Assembly (NCBI RefSeq): GCF_001748085.1
Contig: NZ_BBZK01000013.1
Coordinates: 58,083 to 122,082, forward strand
Source of the DNA: Streptomyces sp. TP-A0874
Lineage (GTDB): Bacteria > Actinomycetota > Actinomycetes > Streptomycetales > Streptomycetaceae
Direction: 5' to 3'
DNA: 64,000 bases
This document shows, piece by piece, positions 8,280-16,542 of the stretch (positions within the stretch are counted from its first letter, which is position 1; each line of letters begins with the position of its first letter). The position numbers were made by a program, and so were the translations under genes. The notes beneath the pieces are model-generated. The model was not told the DNA's origin and made no database searches. It worked only from the letters and a program-made list of their open reading frames with translations.

Positions 8280-9584
8280 TCAACCCGCCTTGGCGGCGGC
8301 GCACACGGCCGCGCAGACGCGGCTCAGATCACCGTCGCCGGTGACGTACGGCGGCATGGTGTAGATCAGATCGCGGAAGGGGCGGAGCCAGACACCCTCC
8401 CGCACCGCCGCCCGGGTGGCCGCCGCGATGTCGACCTCGTGGTCGAGCTGGACCACCCCGATGGCGCCCAGCACCCGCACCTCACGCACGCCCGGCAGCC
8501 TGGCGGCCCCGGACAGACCGGCCCGCAGCCCCGCCTCGATGCGGTTCACCTCCCGCCGCCAGTCCTGTGCCAGGAGAAGCTCCGTCGAGGCCCCGGCCAC
8601 CGCCGACGCCAGTGGATTGCCCATGAACGTCGGGCCGTGGGCAAGGGCCGGCATCTCCCCGCTGGAGATGCCCTCCGCCACCTCAGAGCTGCACAATGTC
8701 GCCGCCAGAGTGAGATAGCCGCCGGTCAGAGCCTTGCCGACGCACATCACATCCGGACCGACCCCGGCGTGCTCCGCCGCGAAGAGCTCCCCGGTCCGGC
8801 CGAAACCGGTGGCGATCTCGTCGAAGACCAGCAGGACGTCGTGCTCGTCGCAGGCCTCCCGCAGCACCCGCAGATAGCCCGGGGAGTGGAAGCGCATGCC
8901 GCCGGCGCCCTGCACGACCGGTTCCACGACCACCGCCGCGAGCTCCTGCGCATGCCGGGCGACCAGCTGCCGGAGCCGGTCGGCGTAGGTCTCGTCGAGC
9001 CCCTTCTCGAAACCGGGCGGCGGAGCGTCGGCGAACACCTGCCGCGGCAGCAGGCCCGACCACAGCTCGTGCATCCCGCCGTCCGGGTCGCAGACCGACA
9101 TCGGATGCCAGGTGTCGCCGTGGTAGCCGCCCCGCCAGGTCAGCAGGCGCTGCTTGGCCGGACGGCCGCGGGACCGCCAGTACTGCAGGCACATCTTCAC
9201 CGCGACCTCGACCGAAACCGAACCGGAGTCCGCGAGGAAGACGTGCGACAGCGGTTCCGGGGTGATCTCCACCAGCCGGGCGGCGAGCCGGACGGCCGGC
9301 TCGTGGGTGAGTCCGCCGAACATCACGTGACTCATCCGCTCCAACTGCCGGTGCGCGGCAGCGTTGAGCACCGGGTGGTTGTACCCGTGGATGGCCGACC
9401 ACCACGAGGACATCCCGTCGACCAGTTCGCTCCGCCCCTCGGCAGGCTCCGCCAGCCTCAGCCGGACACCCGAGGCCGAATCCACCACCAGGGGTGCCTG
9501 GCGGCCGGGCATCGGGCCGTAGGGGTGCCAGACGTGTTGTCGATCGAGGGCCAGCAGTTCCTCGGTGCCGAGCCGCTCAGGCAT
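8280..9584 (-). CDS. bioA: Adenosylmethionine-8-amino-7-oxononanoate aminotransferase
   Basis: BioA converts KAPA to 7,8-diaminopelargonate with S-adenosylmethionine as amino donor, using PLP. The 434 residues show class-III aminotransferase features: HVWHPYGPM and GMSSWWSAIHGYNHP near the N-terminus, VFLADSGSVSVEVAVKM around the phosphate-binding Ser, the FDEIATGFGRTG motif with the PLP Asp, and CVGKALTGGYLTLAA containing the Schiff-base Lys. The paired Trp residues in SSWWSAIHGY are typical of BioA rather than other class-III enzymes. Its start overlaps the end of bioB by 8 bp, so translation is probably coupled. Confidence 0.96.
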   Translation of the reverse strand: MPERLGTEELLALDRQHVWHPYGPMPGRQAPLVVDSASGVRLRLAEPAEGRSELVDGMSSWWSAIHGYNHPVLNAAAHRQLERMSHVMFGGLTHEPAVRLAARLVEITPEPLSHVFLADSGSVSVEVAVKMCLQYWRSRGRPAKQRLLTWRGGYHGDTWHPMSVCDPDGGMHELWSGLLPRQVFADAPPPGFEKGLDETYADRLRQLVARHAQELAAVVVEPVVQGAGGMRFHSPGYLRVLREACDEHDVLLVFDEIATGFGRTGELFAAEHAGVGPDVMCVGKALTGGYLTLAATLCSSEVAEGISSGEMPALAHGPTFMGNPLASAVAGASTELLLAQDWRREVNRIEAGLRAGLSGAARLPGVREVRVLGAIGVVQLDHEVDIAAATRAAVREGVWLRPFRDLIYTMPPYVTGDGDLSRVCAAVCAAAKAG

Positions 9585-10680
9585 TGGGCGGCAGCTCGGT
9601 CCCGGTGCCGCGGCGACGGACCGAGACGAGGTCGGCCCGCGCCTGCCCGGCCCGCGGTACGGGGGAGCCCGTGCCTGCCCGATGTTCCGGCAGCGTCTCG
9701 GTACGCACGCCCTCCACCTCGAAACCGGCGTCGGCGATCATGTCCAGGTCCGCCCGTCCCGCCTGGCCCTCACTGGTCAGGTAGTCCCCGAGGAAGATCG
9801 AGTTGGCCAGGTGGAGCGCCAGCGGTTGGAGCGACCGCAGGTGCACCTCGCGGCCCGCGGCGAGCCGGACCTCCACGTCGGGGCAGACGAACCGCACCAT
9901 CGCCAGGATGCGCAGCGCCCGCTGTGGCGTGAGGTGCCACTCCTTCGAAAGCGGTGTGCCCTCGAACGGGATCAGGAAGTTCACCGGAACCGAGTCGGGA
10001 TCGAGGTCGCGCAGCGCGAAGACGACATCGACGAGATCCTCGTCGGACTCTCCCATCCCGGCGATCAGCCCGGAGCAGGCGGACAGACCGGCCGTCTGCG
10101 CCTGTCGCACCGTCGACACCCGGTCGGAGAAGTCGTGGGTGGTGCAGATGTCGCCGTAGGTCGCCTCAGAGGTGTTGAGGTTGTGGTTGTAGGCGTCGGC
10201 CCCCGCCGAGCGCAGCCGCTCCGCCTGCCCGTCGGAGAGCAGACCGAGGCAGGCGCACACCTCGACGCCCTCGTTGGCCGCCTTGACCGCCTCGATGGTC
10301 TGCGAGACCCGGTCCACGTCCCGATCGGTCGGGCCCCGCCCGCTCGCCACCAGGCAGACCCGCTTCGCCCCGCCGGCCACGCCGGCCTCCGCGGCGGCTG
10401 CCGCCTCCTCGGGCTTCAGCCAGGTGTACTTGAGGATCTCGGCGCGCGAACCGAGCCGTTGCGAGCAGTATGAGCAGTCTTCGGGACAGAGCCCGGACTT
10501 CAGGTTGACCAGGTAGTTGAGCTTCACCCGGCGGCCGAACCAGCGGCGGCGCACCCGTCCGGCGGCGGCCACCACATCGAGGAGTTCGTCGTCCGTCGTC
10601 GCCAGCACGGCGAGCGCCTCGTCCCGGGTCGGCGGTTCGGGCCGCAGTCCCTTGTCCACCAGCGTTTTCAGCAGCTCCAT
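9577..10680 (-). CDS. bioB: Biotin synthase
   Basis: BioB is a radical-SAM enzyme that inserts sulfur into dethiobiotin. The ATG at 10680 gives 367 residues. The radical-SAM cluster motif reads CPEDCSYCSQR, and downstream NHNLNTSEATYGDICTTH matches BioB, as does NFLIPFEGTPL. The frame is open further upstream, but the extra ~65 residues do not resemble BioB and would run into the divergent bioF promoter region. It is the first gene of bioB-bioA-bioD, divergent from bioF across 159 bp. That shared region must hold both promoters. I could not pick out a convincing BioQ or BirA operator. Confidence 0.96.
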   Translation of the reverse strand: MELLKTLVDKGLRPEPPTRDEALAVLATTDDELLDVVAAAGRVRRRWFGRRVKLNYLVNLKSGLCPEDCSYCSQRLGSRAEILKYTWLKPEEAAAAAEAGVAGGAKRVCLVASGRGPTDRDVDRVSQTIEAVKAANEGVEVCACLGLLSDGQAERLRSAGADAYNHNLNTSEATYGDICTTHDFSDRVSTVRQAQTAGLSACSGLIAGMGESDEDLVDVVFALRDLDPDSVPVNFLIPFEGTPLSKEWHLTPQRALRILAMVRFVCPDVEVRLAAGREVHLRSLQPLALHLANSIFLGDYLTSEGQAGRADLDMIADAGFEVEGVRTETLPEHRAGTGSPVPRAGQARADLVSVRRRGTGTELPPNA

Positions 10681-10839
10681 GGCCTCGATCCTCCACCACG
10701 CCGCCGAGCCGCACCAAGGAGGGACCGGACAACTCCGCAGCTGGCAGGTCTGTGCGTCGCGACACCCGTAACGGCTCGCCACGGGACTACCGTCGGCACG
10801 AGCCCCGCCAGCGGCGCGGTGGGCAGGAAGGGGAGCGGG

Positions 10840-11985
10840 ATGCGCCAGGATCCGTTCGACTGGCTCGGGGAACATGCCGACGCCCGGGCCCGGTCAGGGC
10901 TCGTGCGGACCCTCCGGCCGCGTCCGGCGGAGGACGCCCTCCTCGACCTGGCGGGAAACGACTACCTCGCCCTGGCCCGCCACCCGGAGATCGTCGAAGC
11001 GGCCGCCGGCGCGGCGCGGCGCTGGGGCGCCGGCGCCACCGGCTCACGTCTGGTCACCGGCAGCACCGAGCTCCACGCGGAGTTGGAGCGTGAACTCGCC
11101 CGCTTCTGCGGTTTCGAGGCCGCGCTGGTCTTCTCCTCCGGGTACGCCGCCAACCTCGCGGCGGTCGGTTCGCTCAGCGACCGCGAGACTCTGGTGGTCT
11201 CGGACGCGGCCAACCACGCCTCCCTCATCGACGGCTGCCGGCTCTCCCGGGCGAAGACGGTCGTGGCCCCGCACGCCGACCCGGGGGCGGTGGGCAAGGC
11301 CCTCGACGGTCACGACGGCAGGTCGATGGTGGTCAGCGACACGGTGTTCTCCGTCGACGGTGACGCCGCCCCACTGCCGGCGCTGGCCGCCGTCTGCCGG
11401 GAGCGCGGTGCAGCACTGGTGCTCGACGACGCGCACGGTCTCGGCGTGGTCGGAGCCGGGGGCCGTGGAGCGGCGCACTCGGCAGGTCTGGCGGGAAGAT
11501 CGGACACCGTCGCGACCGTCACCCTCTCGAAAGCCTTCGGCAGCCAGGGGGGCGCGGTTCTCGGCCCGGCCCGGGTGATCGACCACCTGGTCAACACCGC
11601 GCGCACCTTCGTCTTCGACACCGGGCTCGCTCCGGCCGCCACCGGTGCCGCGCTGGCCGCGCTGCGCCTCCTGAGCGACGAACCCCGGCGGGCGGAGCGG
11701 GTGCGGGAGGTGGCAGGCGAGCTCCATGAGCGGTTGACCGACGCCGGTATCACCGCCGCCCGCCCCGACGCCGCCGTGATCTCCGTGCAGGCCCCGTCGC
11801 CCGAGGCCGCCGCGCGCTGGGCGGCCGACTGCCGGTCGGCCGGGCTCCTGGTCGGATGCTTCCGCCCGCCGTCGGTGCCGGACGGCGTCTCCCGGCTGCG
11901 GCTTACCGCACGCGCCGACCTGTCGCCGGCACAGCTGGCGACGGCGGTCGAGACGATCGCAACCACCGCCCCCGCCGGCTCGTAG
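10840..11985 (+). CDS. bioF: 8-amino-7-oxononanoate synthase
   Basis: BioF condenses pimeloyl-ACP (or -CoA) with alanine to form KAPA, the first step unique to biotin ring assembly. The ATG at 10840, with GGGGAGCGGG upstream, gives 381 residues. Landmarks of the PLP alpha-oxoamine synthase family are LAGNDYLALARHPEI, GATGSRLVTG, the acidic DDAHGLGVVG and TLSKAFGSQGG with the PLP Lys. It is divergent from bioBAD. No bioC or bioH is present here, so pimelate-chain synthesis is encoded elsewhere. Confidence 0.95.
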   Translation: MRQDPFDWLGEHADARARSGLVRTLRPRPAEDALLDLAGNDYLALARHPEIVEAAAGAARRWGAGATGSRLVTGSTELHAELERELARFCGFEAALVFSSGYAANLAAVGSLSDRETLVVSDAANHASLIDGCRLSRAKTVVAPHADPGAVGKALDGHDGRSMVVSDTVFSVDGDAAPLPALAAVCRERGAALVLDDAHGLGVVGAGGRGAAHSAGLAGRSDTVATVTLSKAFGSQGGAVLGPARVIDHLVNTARTFVFDTGLAPAATGAALAALRLLSDEPRRAERVREVAGELHERLTDAGITAARPDAAVISVQAPSPEAAARWAADCRSAGLLVGCFRPPSVPDGVSRLRLTARADLSPAQLATAVETIATTAPAGS

Positions 11986-12104
11986 CCGTCCGGCACCCGC
12001 CCGGCACCCGTCCGGCGTGCCGGCCGCCGCGGGAGCCGGAGCACCGGCACGTCGGACGGGCACGTCGGACGGGAAGTGGGGGCACGGTCCACGGTGTCCG
12101 GCGC

Positions 12105-12707
12105 TCAGCCCACCCGGCCGTACCGGACGGCTTCGGTCCAGATCTTCTCCAGCCGCACCACCGAGCCGCTCTTGGGCGAGTGCCAGATCTTTCCCTGGCC
12201 GGCGTAGATCCCCACGTGGTAGACGTGGCCGGCGGAGTGGAAGAACACCAGGTCGCCCGGGGCGCGTTCGGCGGCACTGATCCGGCGGGCGCTGCGGAAC
12301 TGGGCGTCCGCCGTCCGCGGCAGCTGCTTCCCCGCCCGACCGAAGGCGTACAGCGTCAGGCCCGAGCAGTCGAAACGGTGCGGTCCCACGGCGCCGTACT
12401 GGTAGGGCGCGCCCTTCTTCGAGGCCGCGATCCGCAGCGCCTTGGCCGAGTGGGTGGCCGCCTGGGCCGGGGAAGCCGCGGCGGGAGCCAGCATCGTGCA
12501 GGCGACAGCCGCGGAGGTGAGGGCGGAGGCGGCACCGAGTCGGGAGAACCGTGAGCGAACGCGGTGCGGGGAGCCGGATCCGTATGCAGGCAATGCACAA
12601 CCCTTCGTCGGCAGCCTGTGGTGGCCGGCCTCGTCGGACGCGCACTGGCGAAGCCGTCCGGTCGGGCTTTCCCCGGTCCCGTTCGCTCCGCGTGGGCGCT
12701 CCGACAT
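12105..12707 (-). CDS. Secreted NlpC/P60-family cell-wall peptidase
   Basis: A single C40 domain occupies the last ~110 residues. Catalytic Cys is in RFDCSGLTLYAFGRAGKQLPR, read in shorter blocks as FDCSGL; the His is in HVYHVGIYAG, with a third polar residue near WHSPKSGS. Such enzymes cut D-Glu-diaminopimelate bonds in peptidoglycan. A signal peptide ends around PAAASPAQA. The start is uncertain: ATG at 12707 has GGAGG nine bases upstream but gives an unusually long N-region of ~50 residues, while a TTG at 12593 would give a compact 162-residue preprotein. The mature enzyme is the same either way. Confidence 0.85.
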   Translation of the reverse strand: MSERPRGANGTGESPTGRLRQCASDEAGHHRLPTKGCALPAYGSGSPHRVRSRFSRLGAASALTSAAVACTMLAPAAASPAQAATHSAKALRIAASKKGAPYQYGAVGPHRFDCSGLTLYAFGRAGKQLPRTADAQFRSARRISAAERAPGDLVFFHSAGHVYHVGIYAGQGKIWHSPKSGSVVRLEKIWTEAVRYGRVG

Positions 12708-13096
12708 CCCAGGCCGCCTCCACTCCTGCCGCCACCGCGGTGTCGACCAGAGGTCCGAGGCGGCGGCAGGACTCGGCTTCCGCCCCGGACCGCCCCGCCG
12801 TGGTGGCGGGGGCTTGCCCGTCTCCGGGATGGTCGCGCACCAGGCCGCTGCTTTCCGGAACGCGTCGACGCCGTGTCACCTGACGATCGACCCTCTGCCT
12901 CCAGCGGACCCGAGGGGGCTCGATGCCCTCCCCGAGGCGCCCGCCCCCTCGCCCACCAGCGGCGGAGCGGCACGGGGAGGGCGGGCGGACGGCTGAACGG
13001 AGCGCCGTCAGGGGGCCTTTCGCCGGTGACACCGGATAGCCCGATCGCGGTAGCCCGTTCGGAGCCATCGGTGTCACCCGGCGTGTCGCGACCGGA
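12708..13096. other. Intergenic region between NlpC/P60 and M28 peptidase genes
   Basis: I see no convincing gene in these 389 bp. They lie upstream of the NlpC/P60 gene and downstream of the M28 gene, both on the minus strand. A 10-bp inverted repeat (TCCTGCCGCC at 12724-12733, GGCGGCAGGA at 12762-12771) is the only clear structure. I looked for a ydaO/c-di-AMP riboswitch, common before Streptomyces cell-wall hydrolases, and could not match its conserved segments. Confidence 0.4.
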
Positions 13097-14050
13097 TCAG
13101 GTGCTGAGCTCCCAGACCGCGTGTGCGATGGCGTCGCTGTTGTTGTCCAACGCGGTGTCGTCGATGTTCTCGGTGGTGTCGCACGAGGAGTGGTAGCAGG
13201 GGTCGAAGGGGGCTCCCGCCTGGCCGCCCCACTTCTCCGCCTGCTCGCTGGTCATCCGGGTGCTGGCGCCCGTGAAGAGCCCACCCACCGGAATTCCGGC
13301 CGACTTGAAGCTGGCGTGGTCGGAACGCCCGTCGCCCTCGGTCTCGATCTCGGTGGGAATGTCCCTGGCGGCGTACCAGTCCTTGAAGACCTTCTCCAGG
13401 GCCGGGTCGTCGTCGTAGACGAAGTATCCGGGGTTCGGCGAACCGATCATGTCGAAGTTGAGGTAGGAGGCGATCTTCGACCGTTCGTCGGAGGCGAGGT
13501 CGTTCACGTAGTGCTTGGAACCGACCATGCCGAGTTCCTCGGCTCCCCACCAGGCGAACCGGAGGTGTTTGGCCGGCTGCAGGTCGTTCTGGGCCACGGC
13601 GAGCGCGACCTCCAGTATCCCCGCCGATCCGGAGCCGTTGTCGTTGATGCCGGGACCGGCGGTGACGGAGTCCAGATGAGACCCGACCATCACCACCGCG
13701 TCCGGGTCGCCGCCGGGCCAGTCGGCGACCAGGTTGTAGCCGGTGGTGCCGCTCTGGGTGAACTCCTGGACGGTGGTGGTGAAGCCCGCGGAGTCCAACT
13801 GGCCCTTGATGTAGTCGAGCGAGGCCCGGTATCCCGGCCGTCCGTGGGCGCGGTCGCCGCCGTTCGCCTCGGCTATCGACTGCAGTTCGCCCAGGTGTGC
13901 CTTGACCTGTTGTATCGGGATGTCGGGCGCCGCCAGGGCGGGCGCCCGGGCGGCTTCGGCTCCGTTGGCGGTGCCGAGGAGTCCGGTGAGCAGCGCGGTG
14001 CAGGCGGCAGCGGCCACGGCTGTGCCGCGCAGACGGAAGTGACGTGTCAC
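13097..14050 (-). CDS. Secreted M28-family aminopeptidase (S. griseus aminopeptidase type)
   Basis: A 317-residue preprotein with a GTG start preceded by CGGAG. The signal peptide ends near ANGAEA. Zinc ligands and catalytic residues of the M28 double-zinc site can be placed: GSHLDSV (His), GINDNGSGSAG (bridging Asp), GAEELGM (general-base Glu and Glu ligand), NFDMIGSPNPGYF (Asp) and DGRSDHASF (His). The C-terminal FDPCYHSSCDTTEN carries the disulfide loop of the S. griseus enzyme. It removes hydrophobic N-terminal residues from peptides outside the cell. Confidence 0.93.
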   Translation of the reverse strand: MTRHFRLRGTAVAAAACTALLTGLLGTANGAEAARAPALAAPDIPIQQVKAHLGELQSIAEANGGDRAHGRPGYRASLDYIKGQLDSAGFTTTVQEFTQSGTTGYNLVADWPGGDPDAVVMVGSHLDSVTAGPGINDNGSGSAGILEVALAVAQNDLQPAKHLRFAWWGAEELGMVGSKHYVNDLASDERSKIASYLNFDMIGSPNPGYFVYDDDPALEKVFKDWYAARDIPTEIETEGDGRSDHASFKSAGIPVGGLFTGASTRMTSEQAEKWGGQAGAPFDPCYHSSCDTTENIDDTALDNNSDAIAHAVWELST

Positions 14051-14384
14051 GGTGGGCTCCGATGAGTGTGGGGGGTACCGGGCCTTCGCGTAATGACGCG
14101 GACATGATGGTTCACGGGTGCGTGGGGTGCGTCAAGTGCGCTGACCGGACAGCCCGTACCACTGAGCGGTGTGGTCGGGGGCCCGCGGGAGGCGCGCGGC
14201 AGAGCCGGCCGCCGCGGAGGCGTGCCGGCTGAGGCGGTGGAACAGCCCCTGAGGCGGGGCGAACCCTGAGGCGGGTCCCGAAAGAGCGGCCGAGTCGTCA
14301 GCTCGGGCACAGACCGCGGAGCGGTGGAACAGCCCCGTCCCGGAGCGGTGCCGGGGCGGAGGGGGGCTCCTCAGGTGAGTTGGG
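14051..14384. other. Intergenic region with a 16-bp direct repeat
   Basis: No gene is apparent in 334 bp. The 16-bp string GCGGTGGAACAGCCCC occurs at 14234-14249 and again, in the same orientation, at 14321-14336. Short GC-rich inverted repeats surround both copies. The segment probably contains the promoter of the M28 peptidase gene (right-to-left transcription) and the end of the small membrane-protein gene. Confidence 0.4.
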
Positions 14385-14549
14385 TCAGCCGCCTGTGCGC
14401 CGCGTCACGGCGAGCCCCAGCGTCATGAGGCACAGCACGGACCAGGTCAGCCACAGCCAGGCGCTGGTTCCCAGCGCCACCGTGTAGGCGGTGACAAAGA
14501 TCAAGCCGACCACCGTGCAGCCCGCCATCGTCTTCGCAGCACCGGCCAT
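14385..14549 (-). CDS. Small two-helix membrane protein
   Basis: A 54-residue protein starting at an ATG preceded by GAGGAGGGTGCCGAG, a strong ribosome-binding site. After a short N-terminus (MAGAAKTMAG) there are two hydrophobic stretches, CTVVGLIFVTAYTVAL and AWLWLTWSVLCLMTLGLAV, followed by a positively charged tail TRRTGG. It lies 123 bp downstream of the CtaG-like gene on the same strand and may be part of the same unit. No family is recognised. Confidence 0.6.
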   Translation of the reverse strand: MAGAAKTMAGCTVVGLIFVTAYTVALGTSAWLWLTWSVLCLMTLGLAVTRRTGG

Positions 14550-14672
14550 CTCGGCACCCTCCTCGCTACCCCGGCCGATCCAGCGGTCCCGGCCGGGGAC
14601 CGGAACCCGGGCCGGGGGCCGGACAGCCATCGTCGCCCCGAGGAGAGGAGGGCGCTACCGGAGTCGGTCGGG

Positions 14673-15623
14673 CTACTGCCCACGCCCCTGGAGCGAGGCC
14701 AGGTAGGCGTTGTAGGCCAGCAGCTCCTGGTCGCCGTCGCGGTCGGCCGCACGGTCCGAGCGGCGCGAGGCGCGCTCCTCCGACCGGTACCACTGGAACA
14801 GCAGCGCCACCAGCACCAGCACCGAGGGCACCTCGCTGAACGCCCAGGCGATGCCCCCCGCCGCGTTCTGGTCGGCCAGGACGTCGATGCCCAGCGAGGC
14901 CGGTGGATCGAAGTAGGTCGACACCATGGGCTCGCTCGCCATCATCAGCGCGATACCGAAGAACGCGTGGAAGGGCATTCCGGCGAAGAGCGAGAGCATC
15001 CGCATCACGTAGCCGGGACGGTGGGGGCCCGGGTCCACACCGATGATCGGCCAGAAGAAGAAGAGTCCCACGACGAGGAAGTGCGCCATCATCGTGATGT
15101 GCCCGACCCTGTTGCTCATCAGGGCGTCGAAGATCGGCGTGAAGTAGAGGCCGTACAGGCTCGCGATGAACATCGGGATCGTGAACACCGGATGTGAGAC
15201 GACGCGCACGTACCGGCTGTGCAGCAGCGCCACCAGCAGTTCCCGCGGGCCCTTGCGACCCCGCCCCGCCGAGGGCAGCGCACGCAGCAGCAGTGTCATC
15301 GGAGCGCCCAGTAGCACCAGGATGGGGGAGAGCATGCTGATCACCATGTGCTGCACCATGTGCACGCTGAACATGACCATGCCGTACTCGTTGAGAGCGG
15401 TGCACATGGTCAGGGCGACGGTCAGCACTCCGACGACGAAGGCGACGGTGCGGGACACCGGCCAGCTGTCGCCTCTCCTGCGCAGCCGCAGCACCCCCCA
15501 TCCGTAGAGCACCAGCGCCAGCACACTGCCCACGAGGAAGAACGGCTCGCCGGTGAACTCCAGACCTCGCCCCAGCGTGAACGGCGGCAGATCCATGATC
15601 ATGCCGTGCCCGCTGTGATCCAT
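14673..15623 (-). CDS. CtaG-family cytochrome c oxidase assembly protein
   Basis: A 316-residue integral membrane protein with about seven transmembrane segments, matching the caa3-type CtaG family (not the Cox11-type CtaG). Conserved signs include VHMVQHMVISMLSPILVLLG, HITMMAHFLVVGLFFFWPI and PGYVMRMLSLFAGMPFHAFF; the many Met and His residues suit copper handling. The N-terminus MDHSGHGMIMD is also Met/His-rich, a possible copper-binding lead. The start has GAGGAGAGCGGA upstream. The family is needed for CuA/CuB oxidase maturation or copper supply in actinobacteria. Confidence 0.88.
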   Translation of the reverse strand: MDHSGHGMIMDLPPFTLGRGLEFTGEPFFLVGSVLALVLYGWGVLRLRRRGDSWPVSRTVAFVVGVLTVALTMCTALNEYGMVMFSVHMVQHMVISMLSPILVLLGAPMTLLLRALPSAGRGRKGPRELLVALLHSRYVRVVSHPVFTIPMFIASLYGLYFTPIFDALMSNRVGHITMMAHFLVVGLFFFWPIIGVDPGPHRPGYVMRMLSLFAGMPFHAFFGIALMMASEPMVSTYFDPPASLGIDVLADQNAAGGIAWAFSEVPSVLVLVALLFQWYRSEERASRRSDRAADRDGDQELLAYNAYLASLQGRGQ

Positions 15624-15664
15624 TCCGCTCTCCTCATTTCACACCGAATCGCACCACCAGACTA

Positions 15665-15702
15665 GATCGGCACCCGGCCGGGAACTCGGCCGGGTGCCGA
15701 TC
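15665..15702 (-). terminator. Strong hairpin terminator, distal copy after gatD
   Basis: A perfect 16-bp stem: GATCGGCACCCGGCCG at 15665-15680 pairs with 15687-15702, with a six-base loop. It lies between the CtaG-like start and the gatD end and would stop transcripts leaving murT-gatD. No U-tract follows on either strand, as is usual in Streptomyces. Confidence 0.75.
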
Positions 15703-15724
15703 GCAGCCCCGCTGCTCTGCGACC

Positions 15725-15770
15725 ACCGCCCGGGGGAGGCCGGTGGTGCCGGCGTCCTCCCCCGGGCGGT
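15725..15770 (-). terminator. Hairpin terminator, proximal copy after gatD
   Basis: A perfect 15-bp stem (ACCGCCCGGGGGAGG at 15725-15739 with 15756-15770) whose 16-base loop can itself form a small CCGG hairpin. It begins 14 bp after the gatD stop. Together with the hairpin at 15665-15702 it forms a tandem terminator. Confidence 0.75.
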
Positions 15771-15783
15771 GGAACGAGCCGGC

Positions 15784-16512
15784 TCAGGCCGACTGGGTGG
15801 CGGCGGCGATCCGCTCCTCCCGGAGCGCCTCGTACCAGCGGTCGTCGGTCGGTGGCAGCGTGTCCACCTCAAGGGCGAGCTTCAGCAGCAGATCGGCGAT
15901 CAGCGGGTTGCGGGCCAGCACCGGACCGTGCATGTAGGTGCCGAACACGTTGCCGCTGTAGGCGCCTTCCGTACCGTCCCCGCTGCCGTTGCCGTGACCG
16001 AACCGCACCCGTGCGAACGGCTTGGCCCCCGCGCCGAGGCGGGTGATCCCCTGGTGGTTCTCGAAGCCGGTCAGCGGCGGAAGCCCCAGCGTCCCGTCGA
16101 TGTCGGCGAGCAGGTCGCCCACGCACCGCTGGTCCCCACTGCGGGTGCTGACCACGTCCAGGACACCGAGCCCGGCCTCCCGCTCGCCCAGATCGTTGAC
16201 GAACTCGTGCCCCAGGATCTGGTAGCCGGCGCAGACCGCGAAGACGGCCGCACCGTCGGCGACGGCCCGGCTGAGCCCCCCGTCCCGGCGGAGACGCTCC
16301 GCGGCCAGCCGCTGCGGGCGGTCCTCTCCGCCGCCGATCAGATAGATGTCGCCGGAGGTGGGGAGCGGCTGGTCGCTCCGTACGTCCAGGCGCGTCACGT
16401 CCAGTCCCCGCTGCCGGGCCCGGCGCTCCACCACCAGCGCGTTGCCCTGGTCACCGTAGGTACTCAGCAGGTCCGGGTAGATCCAGACCAGACGCAGGCT
16501 GCTCTCGCTCAT
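15784..16512 (-). CDS. gatD: Lipid II isoglutaminyl synthase, glutamine amidotransferase subunit
   Basis: GatD supplies ammonia from glutamine to MurT so that the D-glutamate of lipid II is amidated. The 242 residues form a class-I glutamine amidotransferase domain. The nucleophile is Cys94 in FAVCAGYQILG and the catalytic His is His195 in GTYMHGPVLARNP; both positions agree closely with the S. aureus GatD residues reported in the literature. The N-terminal IYPDLLSTYGDQGNALV is typical of the GatD/CobBQ subgroup. It follows murT with a 30-bp gap, and tandem hairpins close the operon. Confidence 0.93.
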   Translation of the reverse strand: MSESSLRLVWIYPDLLSTYGDQGNALVVERRARQRGLDVTRLDVRSDQPLPTSGDIYLIGGGEDRPQRLAAERLRRDGGLSRAVADGAAVFAVCAGYQILGHEFVNDLGEREAGLGVLDVVSTRSGDQRCVGDLLADIDGTLGLPPLTGFENHQGITRLGAGAKPFARVRFGHGNGSGDGTEGAYSGNVFGTYMHGPVLARNPLIADLLLKLALEVDTLPPTDDRWYEALREERIAAATQSA

Positions 16513-16542
16513 GCTCGGTTTCCTCTGTGGGTCGGGGCCGGG

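Noticed and set aside
10681..10839. BioQ/BirA operator between bioB and bioF.
   Set aside because: The divergent layout predicts one, but no convincing palindrome similar to known BioQ sites was found.
12048..12075. GCACGTCGGACGG tandem repeat after bioF.
   Set aside because: Only two short GC-rich copies; likely chance or part of the bioF terminator region.
12600..12830. Possible ydaO (c-di-AMP) riboswitch upstream of the NlpC/P60 gene.
   Set aside because: Expected in Streptomyces at this kind of gene, but the conserved blocks could not be found on the minus strand.
11044..13077. A 677-codon minus-strand open frame opposite bioF and the NlpC gene region.
   Set aside because: Overlaps convincing genes in other frames; low-complexity translation without any recognisable motif.
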